DNA from: Acidimicrobiales bacterium
GTDB taxonomy: Bacteria > Actinomycetota > Acidimicrobiia > Acidimicrobiales > CADCSY01
Reading direction: 5' to 3'
Assembly: GCA_025463335.1 (NCBI GenBank)
Contig: JAOBWJ010000295.1
Span: 1 to 34,544, forward strand
DNA: 34,544 nucleotides
Below, in pieces: positions 8,262 to 14,939 of this stretch. The position numbers and the translations under genes were made by a program. The number at the start of each line of letters is the position of its first letter. Positions within the stretch are counted from its first letter, which is position 1. The notes beneath the pieces were generated by a model. The model did no database searches. It saw only the letters and a list, made by a program, of their open reading frames with translations, and was not told the DNA's origin.

Positions 8262-9430
8262 GACCGGATTCCGAGACGAGTGAGGAGGGTCTCGAGGACG
8301 ATGTCGGCGGCGAACACGGTCTCGGCGGCATCGCGGGCACGTTGGCGGAGTCGAGGTGCATCGCGCCGGACCTGAGCGACGAGCTCAACGGCCTCGTCCG
8401 GCGAAGAGAAGAGCAGCAGGGCGGCATCGGCGGCGAAATCGGCATCGATGCCGGTGTCCTGCATCAGCACCGGGTGCCCACTCGCGAGGTAGCAAGGGCT
8501 GCGGTCGCTGATCCAGCCGGTGCGGGCACGTACGTACATGTTCTTCGCGACGAGGATCTCGGCGCCCGAGCCCTGCACGAAGGTGCGATAGCAATCGAGA
8601 TCGGCCGCGACATCCTGTGGTGACACGAGCTCCCAGCGCCCGTCGCGCAACCGGGCCGCATCGTCGCCGTCGGCGTCGTCGATGTCGAGCGCCGCCACGA
8701 ACCGGTCGCCGCACCGGGCGGGAAGGTCGTGATAGGAGCGAAACTCGTGCACGCGCAATCCGTACGTGACGCCATCGTGTTCGACCGGACCGAATGGCCC
8801 CCGCCACGACGCCACCGTCGTGAATGGAGCGTCGTCGTCGCAAGACACGTAGGGCCACTGCGAGAGCACGACGGGGGGCAGCGTGGGTATCCATTCGAGC
8901 CCGAGGGCCGGCACTGCGCACTCGGGCGCGCCGATCCTCGTGCCCACCGTGACGTACTGGTGGTGGTCCCCAAACACTCTTGCCTGACCGTTCTCCTGCC
9001 ACATCTGCCCGAAACCCGGGTCGATGTCGAGGAAGACACGATGAGACGCAAGCGCCCCACGGTCGGGGCCGAGATATCCCATGACATCGAGGAGGAGGAC
9101 CGAACCGCGCAGCGCGTCGTCGACCGTTGCGTCCTCGAGCCCAAGGGTGGTCGATCCACAAGCGAGCGACCACCGGCGGTGGAGATCGACGCGCCTCATG
9201 ATCCGGTCCAACCACGCGGCTTGGACACTCCGCTCGACCGAACAGGGAAGGTTGGATCGATCGGTGCAGTCGCCAGGTTCGAGCCGGTCGACGAACACGA
9301 TTTCGTAACCCAACTCGGTGAATCCGAGGAGGTACTGCAGGAACATCCAGGCGTGCCCGGCGATGCCTGGACGCTGCGCAATCGAACCGGCCACCACGAT
9401 CGTACGCCGCACATGCCTCCTCGCTGGCAC
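8258..9430 (-). CDS. GT-B-like glycosyltransferase family protein, paralogue C (first gene of operon)
   Basis: A 390-residue paralogue of A and B. Diagnostic blocks are WMFLQYLLGFTELGYEIVFV, HRVFLDIDPGFGQMW, GLEWIPTLPPVVLSQW, YGLRVHEFRSY and GWISDRSPCYLASGHPVLMQ-DTG. It resembles A more than B in the LEWI(H/P)TxPPVVL stretch. The longest frame starts at GTG 9430; a second in-frame GTG at 9412 follows AGGAGG closely (3-nt spacing), so the true start is uncertain by six codons. It opens the six-gene minus-strand operon, whose promoter should lie in the 260-bp region shared with the divergent CHRD gene. Glycosyltransferase activity is inferred. Confidence 0.7.
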   Translation of the reverse strand: MPARRHVRRTIVVAGSIAQRPGIAGHAWMFLQYLLGFTELGYEIVFVDRLEPGDCTDRSNLPCSVERSVQAAWLDRIMRRVDLHRRWSLACGSTTLGLEDATVDDALRGSVLLLDVMGYLGPDRGALASHRVFLDIDPGFGQMWQENGQARVFGDHHQYVTVGTRIGAPECAVPALGLEWIPTLPPVVLSQWPYVSCDDDAPFTTVASWRGPFGPVEHDGVTYGLRVHEFRSYHDLPARCGDRFVAALDIDDADGDDAARLRDGRWELVSPQDVAADLDCYRTFVQGSGAEILVAKNMYVRARTGWISDRSPCYLASGHPVLMQDTGIDADFAADAALLLFSSPDEAVELVAQVRRDAPRLRQRARDAAETVFAADIVLETLLTRLGIRS

Positions 9431-9690
9431 TTGACGGCTTCCCGCAACCCTGGCCGTCGCCGGCGCCCAACGGCACCCTCACATGAGGGGCTTACAGACC
9501 GCAGCGCGCCCTTCCCGTCCTCCCTCCCGACTGTCCGCTCCGTCGACGGCTGGACCCCCTAGGGGGTCAAGTTGTGGTGGCTGGGCGTGAACCCGCAATC
9601 CGCCCGCTTCGCTGGTCCGTACGCGCTCGGTAGACCCCGTCGGGCTCCGCCGGACGTTGGGCCCAACCAGGAGAGCGAAGGAGCGAGCCC
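9431..9690. promoter_or_regulatory. Divergent intergenic region between glycan operon and CHRD gene
   Basis: No gene is seen in these 260 bases. The region must carry promoters for the leftward glycan operon and the rightward CHRD gene. Its outstanding element is the palindrome at 9553-9568, almost exactly midway between the two starts. AAGGAG at 9678-9683 is the ribosome binding site of the CHRD gene, 7 nt before its GTG. Confidence 0.55.
9553..9568. promoter_or_regulatory. Perfect 16-bp palindrome, candidate operator
   Basis: The bases GACCCCCTAGGGGGTC equal their own reverse complement. The C-run, CTAG centre and G-run resemble operators described for the CsoR family of copper or persulfide sensors (TACCCCC-type arms around an AT or TAG centre). 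No CsoR gene lies in the window. A transcription terminator is less likely because no gene ends here. Regulator identity is inference. Confidence 0.45.
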
Positions 9691-10245
9691 GTGAAGAAGT
9701 CCCGATTCGCACTAGTGGTCGCCATCGTCAGTGCAGGCGTACTGGGAGTGGGTGCGGTGGCCATCGCCAGCCAAACCGACGGCCAGACCGAGAGGCTCAC
9801 CGGCTTCGAGGAGGTGCCGGCCCTCTCCACGCCCGGCGTCGGCACCTTCCAAGCGTCCATCAACACCGCCGCCAGCGAGATCCGCTACTCGTTGACCTTC
9901 AGCGGCCTGCAGTCGCCGGCCACGCAGGCGCACATCCATTTCGAGAACGCAACCAACAGCGGCCCGATCGTCGTGTTCCTCTGCTCCAATCTCGGCAACG
10001 GGCCGGCGGGCACGCAGGCCTGTCCCGCTGGCGGCGGCACCATCCAGGGGACGATCCGGCCCGCTGACATCGGCGCCGGGGCGGCCGATCAGGGCCTCGC
10101 CGCCGGTGAGTTCGCCGAGTTCGTCCGGGCCGTGCGCGCCGGGGCGACGTACGTGAACGTCCACAGCACGGGACGGCCGAACGGCGAGATCCGGGCGCAG
10201 CTCGGCGACACACGTGCGGCCGCCAGCCACCACCACGACGACTGA
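9691..10245 (+). CDS. Secreted CHRD-domain protein
   Basis: A 184-residue protein. Residues 1-26 form a signal peptide (KKSR, then a hydrophobic stretch ending AVAIASQ). Residues about 33-175 are a CHRD domain: LTGFEEVPALSTPGVGTF at the start, YSLTFSGL, TQAHIHFENA, and the ending YVNVHSTGRPNGEIRAQL are the standard strands of this beta-sandwich, first described in chordin and common in bacterial secreted proteins. Two Cys (in FLCSN and QACPA) may form a disulfide. The tail ASHHHDD is His/Asp-rich and could bind a metal ion. GTG 9691 was chosen because AAGGAG lies 7 nt upstream. The protein should be exported; its ligand is unknown. Confidence 0.85.
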   Translation: MKKSRFALVVAIVSAGVLGVGAVAIASQTDGQTERLTGFEEVPALSTPGVGTFQASINTAASEIRYSLTFSGLQSPATQAHIHFENATNSGPIVVFLCSNLGNGPAGTQACPAGGGTIQGTIRPADIGAGAADQGLAAGEFAEFVRAVRAGATYVNVHSTGRPNGEIRAQLGDTRAAASHHHDD

Positions 10246-10388
10246 CCTCGCCTTCCGGGCCTCGGGCCGGCTGTCAACCACCCAAACGTGGCGGGCAGCA
10301 CACCCGAGGCTCGGTCTGGGCCAGGCGGCTGGGCGCCACGCACGCTGGCAGCCGGAAACAGGCTCAGGCCACGAGAAGGAGACGAGTG

Positions 10389-10793
10389 ATGTCCTACTTC
10401 AAGGCGGCGGTCGCCGCGCTGTGCGTCGCGTCGGTGTTGGCGGTGGGGGCGGGGACGGCCAGCGCCGACCCGACGAATGCCAAGAACAGCGAGTTGGTCC
10501 ACCTCAACTGCGACGTGAACGGACCGCTCACAGCGGTGGTGAACGGCAACGGCGACTGGACGCCGGCCCACGTGACGACGAGCAACCAGATCCTCAAGCC
10601 CTACGAGTTCCACATCACCGGAACCTTCACGCCCACGGGTGGAGCTCCCGAAGCCTTCAGCGACGACCTGGTGAAGCGCGCACCGAGGAACGGGCGGCTC
10701 GACACCTGCACCTTCAGCGAATCAGGCACGGACGAGACCGGGTCGTTCTCGCTCACGGGTGTCGTCAAGGTCTCGTACACGCCGCAGCACTGA
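10389..10793 (+). CDS. Small secreted protein of unknown function
   Basis: A 134-residue protein with a clear signal peptide: MSYFKAAVAALCVASVLAVG followed by the cleavage-type site ASADP. The mature part has two Cys (LNCDVNG and DTCTFSE) about 70 residues apart, likely a disulfide, and a beta-rich pattern with repeated Thr/Gly strands (FHITGTFTPTGG, SFSLTGVVKVSY). I do not recognise a named family; similar short secreted proteins occur in actinobacteria. ATG 10389 was preferred over GTG 10386 because AGAAGGAG at 10374-10381 is 7 nt upstream. It follows the CHRD gene in the same direction across a 143-bp gap, so the two may respond to the same signal. Confidence 0.7.
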   Translation: MSYFKAAVAALCVASVLAVGAGTASADPTNAKNSELVHLNCDVNGPLTAVVNGNGDWTPAHVTTSNQILKPYEFHITGTFTPTGGAPEAFSDDLVKRAPRNGRLDTCTFSESGTDETGSFSLTGVVKVSYTPQH

Positions 10794-10827
10794 CCTGCTG
10801 TTCAGACCTCGAACCCGTTCGACCACC

Positions 10828-10854
10828 GAGGGCGGCTCACCTCGAGCCGTCCTC
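10828..10854 (+). terminator. Stem-loop after the secreted-protein gene
   Basis: GAGGGCGGCTC (10828-10838) pairs with GAGCCGTCCTC (10844-10854) over 11 positions, one of them a G-U wobble, with a 5-nt loop. It lies 35 bp after the stop of the secreted-protein gene and before sigR. There is no T-tract, as is common for actinobacterial terminators. Confidence 0.5.
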
Positions 10855-10906
10855 CGGCGCGTTCCCGCTTCGCTTCCCCGGCCACCGCCGCTAGAAAGGG
10901 GAGGGC

Positions 10907-11509
10907 ATGGCCGACCAAGCGCACTTCGCCGAGCAGGCCATGGAGCACATGCCGTCGCTCTACTCGGCGGCGCTCCGCATGACCCGCAACCCGGCCGACG
11001 CCGAGGACCTCGTGCAGGAGACGTACCTCCGCGCCTATCGCGGCTACGGGGGGTTCACCGAGGGCACCAACCTCAAGGCCTGGCTGTACCGGATCCTCAC
11101 CAACACGTTCATCAACCGGTACCGGGCGAAGAAGCGGCGCCCGGAGGAGACCGAGTTCGACGACGTCGAGGACTTCTACCTGTACCGCCGGCTCGGCGGG
11201 CTGGAGGAGGCACGGGCCGGGCGCAGCGCCGAGGACGAGCTCATGGACCTCTTCCCCGAGCAGGAGGTCAAGGAGGCCGTCGAGTCCCTCCCCGAGAACT
11301 TCCGGCTGGCCGTGCTGCTCGCCGACGTCGAGGGCTTCTCCTACAAGGAGATCGCCGAGATCCTCGACATTCCCATCGGTACGGTCATGAGTCGGCTGCA
11401 TCGCGGAAGAAAGGCGCTGCAGAAGCGGTTGTACGACTTTGCCGCCGAACGGGGGCTTGCCCCCACGGGGGGCGACCCTGAGCACCGGGAGCCAGCACAA
11501 CGTGGATGA
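10907..11509 (+). CDS. sigR: ECF RNA polymerase sigma factor, SigR/SigH type
   Basis: A 200-residue sigma-70 family factor. Region 2 spans about residues 12-80 ([39 protein letters not shown]). Region 4 spans about 125-178, ending in the helix-turn-helix [25 protein letters not shown]. The stretch [17 protein letters not shown] is typical of the SigR (Streptomyces) / SigH (Mycobacterium) group, which drives the thiol-oxidative and heat-stress regulon (thioredoxin, mycothiol enzymes). GGGGAGG directly upstream is a strong ribosome binding site for ATG 10907. The RsrA-type anti-sigma gene overlaps its 3' end, as in the known pairs. I saw no SigR-type promoter (GGGAAT/GTT) in the short upstream gap, so autoregulation is not shown. 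Confidence 0.9.
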   Translation: MADQAHFAEQAMEHMPSLYSAALRMTRNPADAEDLVQETYLRAYRGYGGFTEGTNLKAWLYRILTNTFINRYRAKKRRPEETEFDDVEDFYLYRRLGGLEEARAGRSAEDELMDLFPEQEVKEAVESLPENFRLAVLLADVEGFSYKEIAEILDIPIGTVMSRLHRGRKALQKRLYDFAAERGLAPTGGDPEHREPAQRG

Positions 11510-11777
11510 CAGCCACCTCGAGCCGGGCGCAGGAGACTGCGCCGACTCCCTGAAGGAGCTCTACACCTTCTTGGACGGCGAGCTCACCGTCGAACGGCGC
11601 ACGCACATCCGTCAGCACCTCGACGGCTGCCAGAACTGTTACGAGGCCTTCGACTTCGAGGCCGAGCTGCGCATCGTGGTGTCGGCCAAGTGTCGCGACG
11701 AGGTACCCGACGAGCTGCGCGCCCGCGTCGCCGACGCCCTCAACAAGCTCAGGCAGGGCGACGAACCCGTCCTCTGA
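11502..11777 (+). CDS. rsrA: Zinc-binding redox anti-sigma factor, RsrA type
   Basis: A 91-residue ZAS-domain anti-sigma factor. The HxxxCxxC core is [12 protein letters not shown], preceded by an N-terminal Cys ([20 protein letters not shown]) and followed by the extra Cys of [15 protein letters not shown], the pattern of S. coelicolor RsrA. In that system oxidation forms a disulfide, zinc is lost and SigR is released. GTG 11502 overlaps the sigR end by 8 bp and gives a normal-length protein. The same frame is open from ATG 11439, but that would overlap sigR by 71 bp and add a non-conserved tail. The overlap suggests translational coupling, keeping sigma and anti-sigma balanced. Confidence 0.88.
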   Translation: MDDSHLEPGAGDCADSLKELYTFLDGELTVERRTHIRQHLDGCQNCYEAFDFEAELRIVVSAKCRDEVPDELRARVADALNKLRQGDEPVL

Positions 11778-11824
11778 GAAAGCAGCAAAATCCCTGACCC
11801 GGCTTGGTCCGAAGTACCTGCGGG

Positions 11825-12016
11825 ATGGATGCCCACGTACGTGGCGAGCGGATCACCAGCGTCAACGGCCAGACCCCACGGGTGCCCGCCGGGCGGGTGT
11901 GCGTGCGGGAGGGCTGTGAAACCCGCCTGTCGATCTACAACGACGGCGATCACTGCGGCCTCCACGCCCCGATGGTCGTGCCCCGCACCCGAGGCCGGAA
12001 ACACCCGGCGGCCTGA
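11825..12016 (+). CDS. Small Cys/His zinc-binding-like protein
   Basis: A 63-residue protein. VCVREGCETRLSIYNDGDHCGLHAP contains a Cys-x4-Cys...Cys-x2-His arrangement and the words TRLSIYN. I recall similar 'CxxxxCxTxLSxYNxxxxCxxH' modules in many short actinobacterial proteins, where they look like zinc ribbons. The rest is basic (RTRGRKHPA at the end), which would suit nucleic-acid contact. Start choice is uncertain: ATG 11825 was taken, but TTG 11804 in frame would add seven residues. It lies 47 bp after rsrA, so it may be cotranscribed with the redox sigma pair. Function unknown. Confidence 0.6.
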   Translation: MDAHVRGERITSVNGQTPRVPAGRVCVREGCETRLSIYNDGDHCGLHAPMVVPRTRGRKHPAA

Positions 12017-12041
12017 AGTGGGGGACGGCGCAAACCGCCTC

Positions 12042-12047
12042 TACGAT
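12042..12047 (+). promoter_or_regulatory. Candidate -10 element for a leaderless start
   Basis: TACGAT fits the TANNNT -10 pattern and ends 7 nt before ATG 12055, so transcription could begin at the start codon itself. No Shine-Dalgarno is present. The same arrangement recurs before hpt, folP and the LLM gene. Confidence 0.35.
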
Positions 12048-12054
12048 GCCCATC

Positions 12055-12186
12055 ATGCTGCTTGCCGCCAAGGTCTGGCACTACTGGATCGCCGTCCCGC
12101 TGGCCGCCGGCGCCGTGTTGGCGCTTCCGGCGCTCGCCGTTGGGTACCTGAGGAAGGTGCATTCCCTCAAGTACCCGAAGCGTTGA
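12055..12186 (+). CDS. 43-aa single-span membrane protein
   Basis: A short frame encodes MLLAAKVWHYWIAVPLAAGA, continues through a hydrophobic run (VLALPALAVGYL) and ends in a basic tail, RKVHSLKYPKR. The helix of about 25 residues with a Lys/Arg-rich C-terminus predicts a small inner-membrane protein with its tail in the cytoplasm. An in-frame ATG at 12046 would add MPI, but the -10-like TACGAT overlaps it, so the second ATG is favoured. The stop is 4 nt before the metalloprotease GTG, implying cotranscription. I know no function for it. Coding character is supported by the clean amphipathic layout and tight spacing. Confidence 0.6.
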   Translation: MLLAAKVWHYWIAVPLAAGAVLALPALAVGYLRKVHSLKYPKR

Positions 12187-12190
12187 GTCG

Positions 12191-13270
12191 GTGACGGCGG
12201 ACCCCATCGCCTGGGATCTTGCCGAACGCGTCGCGGCCCGGGTCGGCGGCCGGGAGCCCTTCGGGGACTCGTACCACGTCGACTCGCTGCTCCCCGACTT
12301 CGAGGAGCTGACGCGGGAGGCTGAGCAGCTCGTCACCGAGGAGACCGGCCTGGTCTCCGCCAGCGGCCCGGCCCGGGTGCGGGTCACCGATCGTCCTGGC
12401 TGGGTCCACGCCAACATCGGCTCGATGCGGCGCATGCTCTCGCCCCTCACCGAGAAGTTCGGCGACAAGCTCGACGGCACATCGGTCCTCGCGCCAGTGG
12501 CGAAGGGGCTCACCCGGCGAGTCACCGCGGTCGAGCTCGGCACCCTGCTGGGCTGGATGTCGACCCGCGTCCTCGGCCAATACGACCTGCTCCTCGTCGA
12601 GGACGAGAACCCGGAGGACCAGGACCTCGTCTACTACGTGGGCCCCAACGTCCTCGCGCTGGAGAAGCGTTTCGGCTTCCCGCCCCGGGAGTTCCGCCTG
12701 TGGCTGGCCCTCCACGAGGTGACCCACCGGGCCCAGTTCACGGGTGTGCCGTGGTTGCGGCCCTACTTCCTCTCCCAGGTCGACGGGATCATCGGCCAGC
12801 TCGACCCCGGTCACCTGGCCGAGGGGCTGCGCCGGGCGGTGGCGGAGGTGCGCTCCGGCCGCAACCCGCTCGATGAGGGAGGGTTGCCGGCGCTCTTCGC
12901 CACGCCCGAACAGCGCGAGGTGCTCGATCGCATCGGCGGGCTGATGAGCCTGCTCGAGGGCCACGGTGACGTGACCATGGACCGGGCGGGCGCCGACCGC
13001 ATCCCTTCGGCCGAGCGGTTCTCCCGCGTCCTCCGGGCCCGGCGGGCCAACCGACCGGGACCGGCCAAGTTCCTCCAGAAGTTGGTGGGGTTCGAGGCCA
13101 AGCTGAAGCAGTACGAACTGGGCGAACGCTTCATCGCCGAGGTGGAGGCCCAAGGGGGCCCCGAACTGCTGGCCCGGGTGTGGGAAGGCGCCGACCGCTT
13201 GCCGACGATGGCCGAGATCCGAAAGCCAGCGGCGTGGTTGCACCGCGTGGCTGGCCTAACCTCCGTCTGA
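12191..13270 (+). CDS. DUF2342 zinc metalloprotease ('coenzyme F420 biosynthesis-associated' family)
   Basis: A 359-residue protein. LHEVTHRAQF gives the zinc-binding HExxH at residues 175-179. The flanks (VRVTDRPGWVHANIGSMRRML near 63-83, ELGTLLGWMSTRVLGQYD near 115-132, VGPNV-LALE near 150-158) match the DUF2342 family, found mostly in actinobacteria and named for its co-occurrence with coenzyme F420 use; a direct role in F420 synthesis has not been shown as far as I know. A zincin-type protease is therefore predicted without known substrate. It has no signal peptide. In mycobacteria this gene also sits just before tilS; here a response regulator gene lies between them. GTG 12191 follows the small membrane-protein gene by 4 nt. 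Confidence 0.88.
   Translation: MTADPIAWDLAERVAARVGGREPFGDSYHVDSLLPDFEELTREAEQLVTEETGLVSASGPARVRVTDRPGWVHANIGSMRRMLSPLTEKFGDKLDGTSVLAPVAKGLTRRVTAVELGTLLGWMSTRVLGQYDLLLVEDENPEDQDLVYYVGPNVLALEKRFGFPPREFRLWLALHEVTHRAQFTGVPWLRPYFLSQVDGIIGQLDPGHLAEGLRRAVAEVRSGRNPLDEGGLPALFATPEQREVLDRIGGLMSLLEGHGDVTMDRAGADRIPSAERFSRVLRARRANRPGPAKFLQKLVGFEAKLKQYELGERFIAEVEAQGGPELLARVWEGADRLPTMAEIRKPAAWLHRVAGLTSV
13257..13262 (+). promoter_or_regulatory. Candidate -10 element for the response regulator gene
   Basis: TAACCT lies at the end of the metalloprotease gene. It would place transcription start near 13270, leaving a 26-nt leader with GAAGGGG as ribosome binding site for ATG 13296. Confidence 0.3.
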
Positions 13271-13295
13271 TCCTCCATCCCCCGAAGGGGCGTTG

Positions 13296-14057
13296 ATGGC
13301 AACCATCCTCGTCGTCGACGACGAGCCCGACATCCGAGCGCTGGTCCAGCTCAACCTCGAGCTGGACGGACATCGCGTCATCACTGCCGCCAACGGGGCC
13401 GAGGCCCTCGAGCTCATCGCCGATGAAGTGCCCGACGTGATGCTGCTCGACCTGATGATGCCGGAGGTCGACGGCTGGACGGTGCTGGAGACAATCAAGG
13501 CGGCCAGCAACCTCGACGTCAACCGCATCCCGGTTCTCATGCTCACCGCCAATGACGCCGCCGACGCCCGCGTCCGGGGCGGCATCGAGGGCGCCATCCG
13601 CTTTCTGACCAAGCCGTTCTCCCCGTCGTCGCTCCGCGACGAGGTGCGCGCCGCCCTCGGCGGCGACCCCGAGCCGACCAAGCGCCGGAAGACGCAACAG
13701 GCGGCGCTCGAACAGCTGGCACGCATCGAGAAGGGCTCCGACAGCCAGGACGCGGGCAGCGCCCGCCCGCATCTCACCCGGCTCGAGCACCGTCCGGTCG
13801 CCGCCACCGAGCCCAAGCAGCTGGTTGCCGCCCGCGAGAAGCTGTCGACCCTCACCGACAAGCAGCGAGAGCTGCTCGACCGGCTGGCTGAGGCCACGTC
13901 GGTCAGCGACGCCGCCATCGACCTGGGCGTCAGTCGCTCCAACGTCTACGCCAGCCTCCGTCGCATCAGCCGCAAGCTCGGTGTGCCGTCGGTGCCCGAG
14001 CTGCTCGGCCTCGTCCGCGACCGGACGCTGGCCCCCGGTGACGTCGGCAACCGCTGA
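13296..14057 (+). CDS. Orphan response regulator with C-terminal helix-turn-helix
   Basis: A 253-residue two-domain regulator. The receiver domain covers residues 1-120, with the acidic pair D8/D9, phosphorylation site D52 (LLDLMMPE), T84 (MLTAND) and K106 (FLTKPF) all present, so it should be phosphorylatable. A charged linker (about 125-185) leads to a LuxR-like helix-turn-helix at about 188-245 (LTDKQRELLDRLAEATSVSD and DLGVSRSNVYASLRRISRKL), where the usual LuxR/GerE consensus is only partly kept. No histidine kinase gene is in the window. ATG 13296 follows GAAGGGG; a TTG directly before it is an alternative. The 3' end overlaps tilS by 20 bp, so it is cotranscribed with tRNA-modification and folate genes, unusual for a regulator. 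Confidence 0.82.
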   Translation: MATILVVDDEPDIRALVQLNLELDGHRVITAANGAEALELIADEVPDVMLLDLMMPEVDGWTVLETIKAASNLDVNRIPVLMLTANDAADARVRGGIEGAIRFLTKPFSPSSLRDEVRAALGGDPEPTKRRKTQQAALEQLARIEKGSDSQDAGSARPHLTRLEHRPVAATEPKQLVAAREKLSTLTDKQRELLDRLAEATSVSDAAIDLGVSRSNVYASLRRISRKLGVPSVPELLGLVRDRTLAPGDVGNR

Positions 14058-14904
14058 CGTCGGGCTCCTCGCCCGTTGCACGTTCCCGCCGGCCGGGACC
14101 GCGGCCGTCTCCGGCGGGGCCGACTCCACTGCGCTGTTGGTCCTCGCCGTCGAGGCCGGTTGCCAGGTGACCGCCGTGCACGTCGATCACGGGCTACGGC
14201 CGGGTTCGGCGGCTGAGGCCGATCACGTGGCCGAGCTGGCCGCCCGACTGGGTGTGCCCTTCCGGGCCGAGCGGGTCGAGGTGACGCCCGGCCCCAACCT
14301 CGAGGCCCGTGCCCGCGACGCCCGGCGGAGCGTGCTCGGGCCGGCGGCCATGACGGGCCACACCGCCGACGACCGGGCCGAGACCCTCCTCCTCCAGCTG
14401 CTCCGGGGGGCGGGCACCACCGGCCTGGCCGCCATCCGCCCCGGTCCGACCAAGCCCATCCTCGCCCTGCGCCGGTCCGAGACCCGTGCGCTCTGTGTCG
14501 AGCGGGGCCTGGCCACGATCGATGACCCGTCCAACCGCGACCCAGCCTTCCGCCGCAACCGGGTGCGGGCCGAGCTCCTCCCGCTGCTCGACGACGTGGC
14601 CGGCCGCGACACGACGGTGCTCCTGGCTCGGACCGCCGCCCTCCTCGGCGACGACGACCGCTTCCTCGATGACCTGGCCGCCGACCTCGACCCCACCGAC
14701 GCCCGGGCCCTCGCCGGTGCCCCGCCGGTGCTGGCCCGCCGGGCCGTGCGCCGGTGGTTGGTCGCCGACCGACCGCCCTACGCCCCCGACCTGGCGGCCG
14801 TCGAGCGGGTGCTGGCCGTGGCCCGGGGCGACATCCGGGCCACCGACGTGGGCGGTGGCCGGCGGGTCGAGCGCACCGCAGGCCGCCTGCGCATCGCTGG
14901 CTGA
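14038..14904 (+). CDS. tilS: tRNA(Ile)-lysidine synthetase
   Basis: A 288-residue N-type PP-loop ATPase. SGGADS at residues 25-30 is the pyrophosphate-binding loop. VTAVHVDHGLRPGS, MTGHTADDRAETLLLQLLRG and NRDPAFRRNRVRAELLPLL are signatures of TilS, which converts the wobble C of tRNA-Ile(CAU) to lysidine so that it reads AUA; the gene is normally essential. The C-terminal part is short, as in other actinobacterial forms, and lacks the extra C-terminal domains of E. coli TilS. GTG 14038 gives a compact N-terminus and overlaps the response regulator by 20 bp; the frame is open further upstream but inside that gene. hpt follows at 35 bp, matching the usual tilS-hpt-ftsH order. Confidence 0.9.
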   Translation: MTSATADVGLLARCTFPPAGTAAVSGGADSTALLVLAVEAGCQVTAVHVDHGLRPGSAAEADHVAELAARLGVPFRAERVEVTPGPNLEARARDARRSVLGPAAMTGHTADDRAETLLLQLLRGAGTTGLAAIRPGPTKPILALRRSETRALCVERGLATIDDPSNRDPAFRRNRVRAELLPLLDDVAGRDTTVLLARTAALLGDDDRFLDDLAADLDPTDARALAGAPPVLARRAVRRWLVADRPPYAPDLAAVERVLAVARGDIRATDVGGGRRVERTAGRLRIAG

Positions 14905-14925
14905 GAGGCTGATCTACGCGGGGTC

Positions 14926-14931
14926 TAAGGT
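14926..14931 (+). promoter_or_regulatory. Candidate -10 element before hpt (leaderless type)
   Basis: TAAGGT ends 8 nt before the hpt GTG at 14940. No ribosome binding site lies between. This is consistent with a leaderless hpt transcript separate from any read-through from tilS. Confidence 0.35.
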
Positions 14932-14939
14932 CGCCGACC

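Noticed and set aside
6288-8375. 695-codon open frame on the plus strand
   Set aside because: It covers three recognisable minus-strand genes (two GT paralogues and the methyltransferase) and has low-complexity composition with no domain.
9671-9690. GAGAGCGAAGGAGCGAG as another copy of the GAGCGnAGCGAG repeat
   Set aside because: It contains the AAGGAG ribosome binding site at correct spacing for the CHRD gene and does not sit at a stop codon.
11439-11501. Upstream ATG extension of rsrA
   Set aside because: It would overlap sigR by 71 bp and add a tail ([13 protein letters not shown]) not seen in RsrA; GTG 11502 gives the normal protein.
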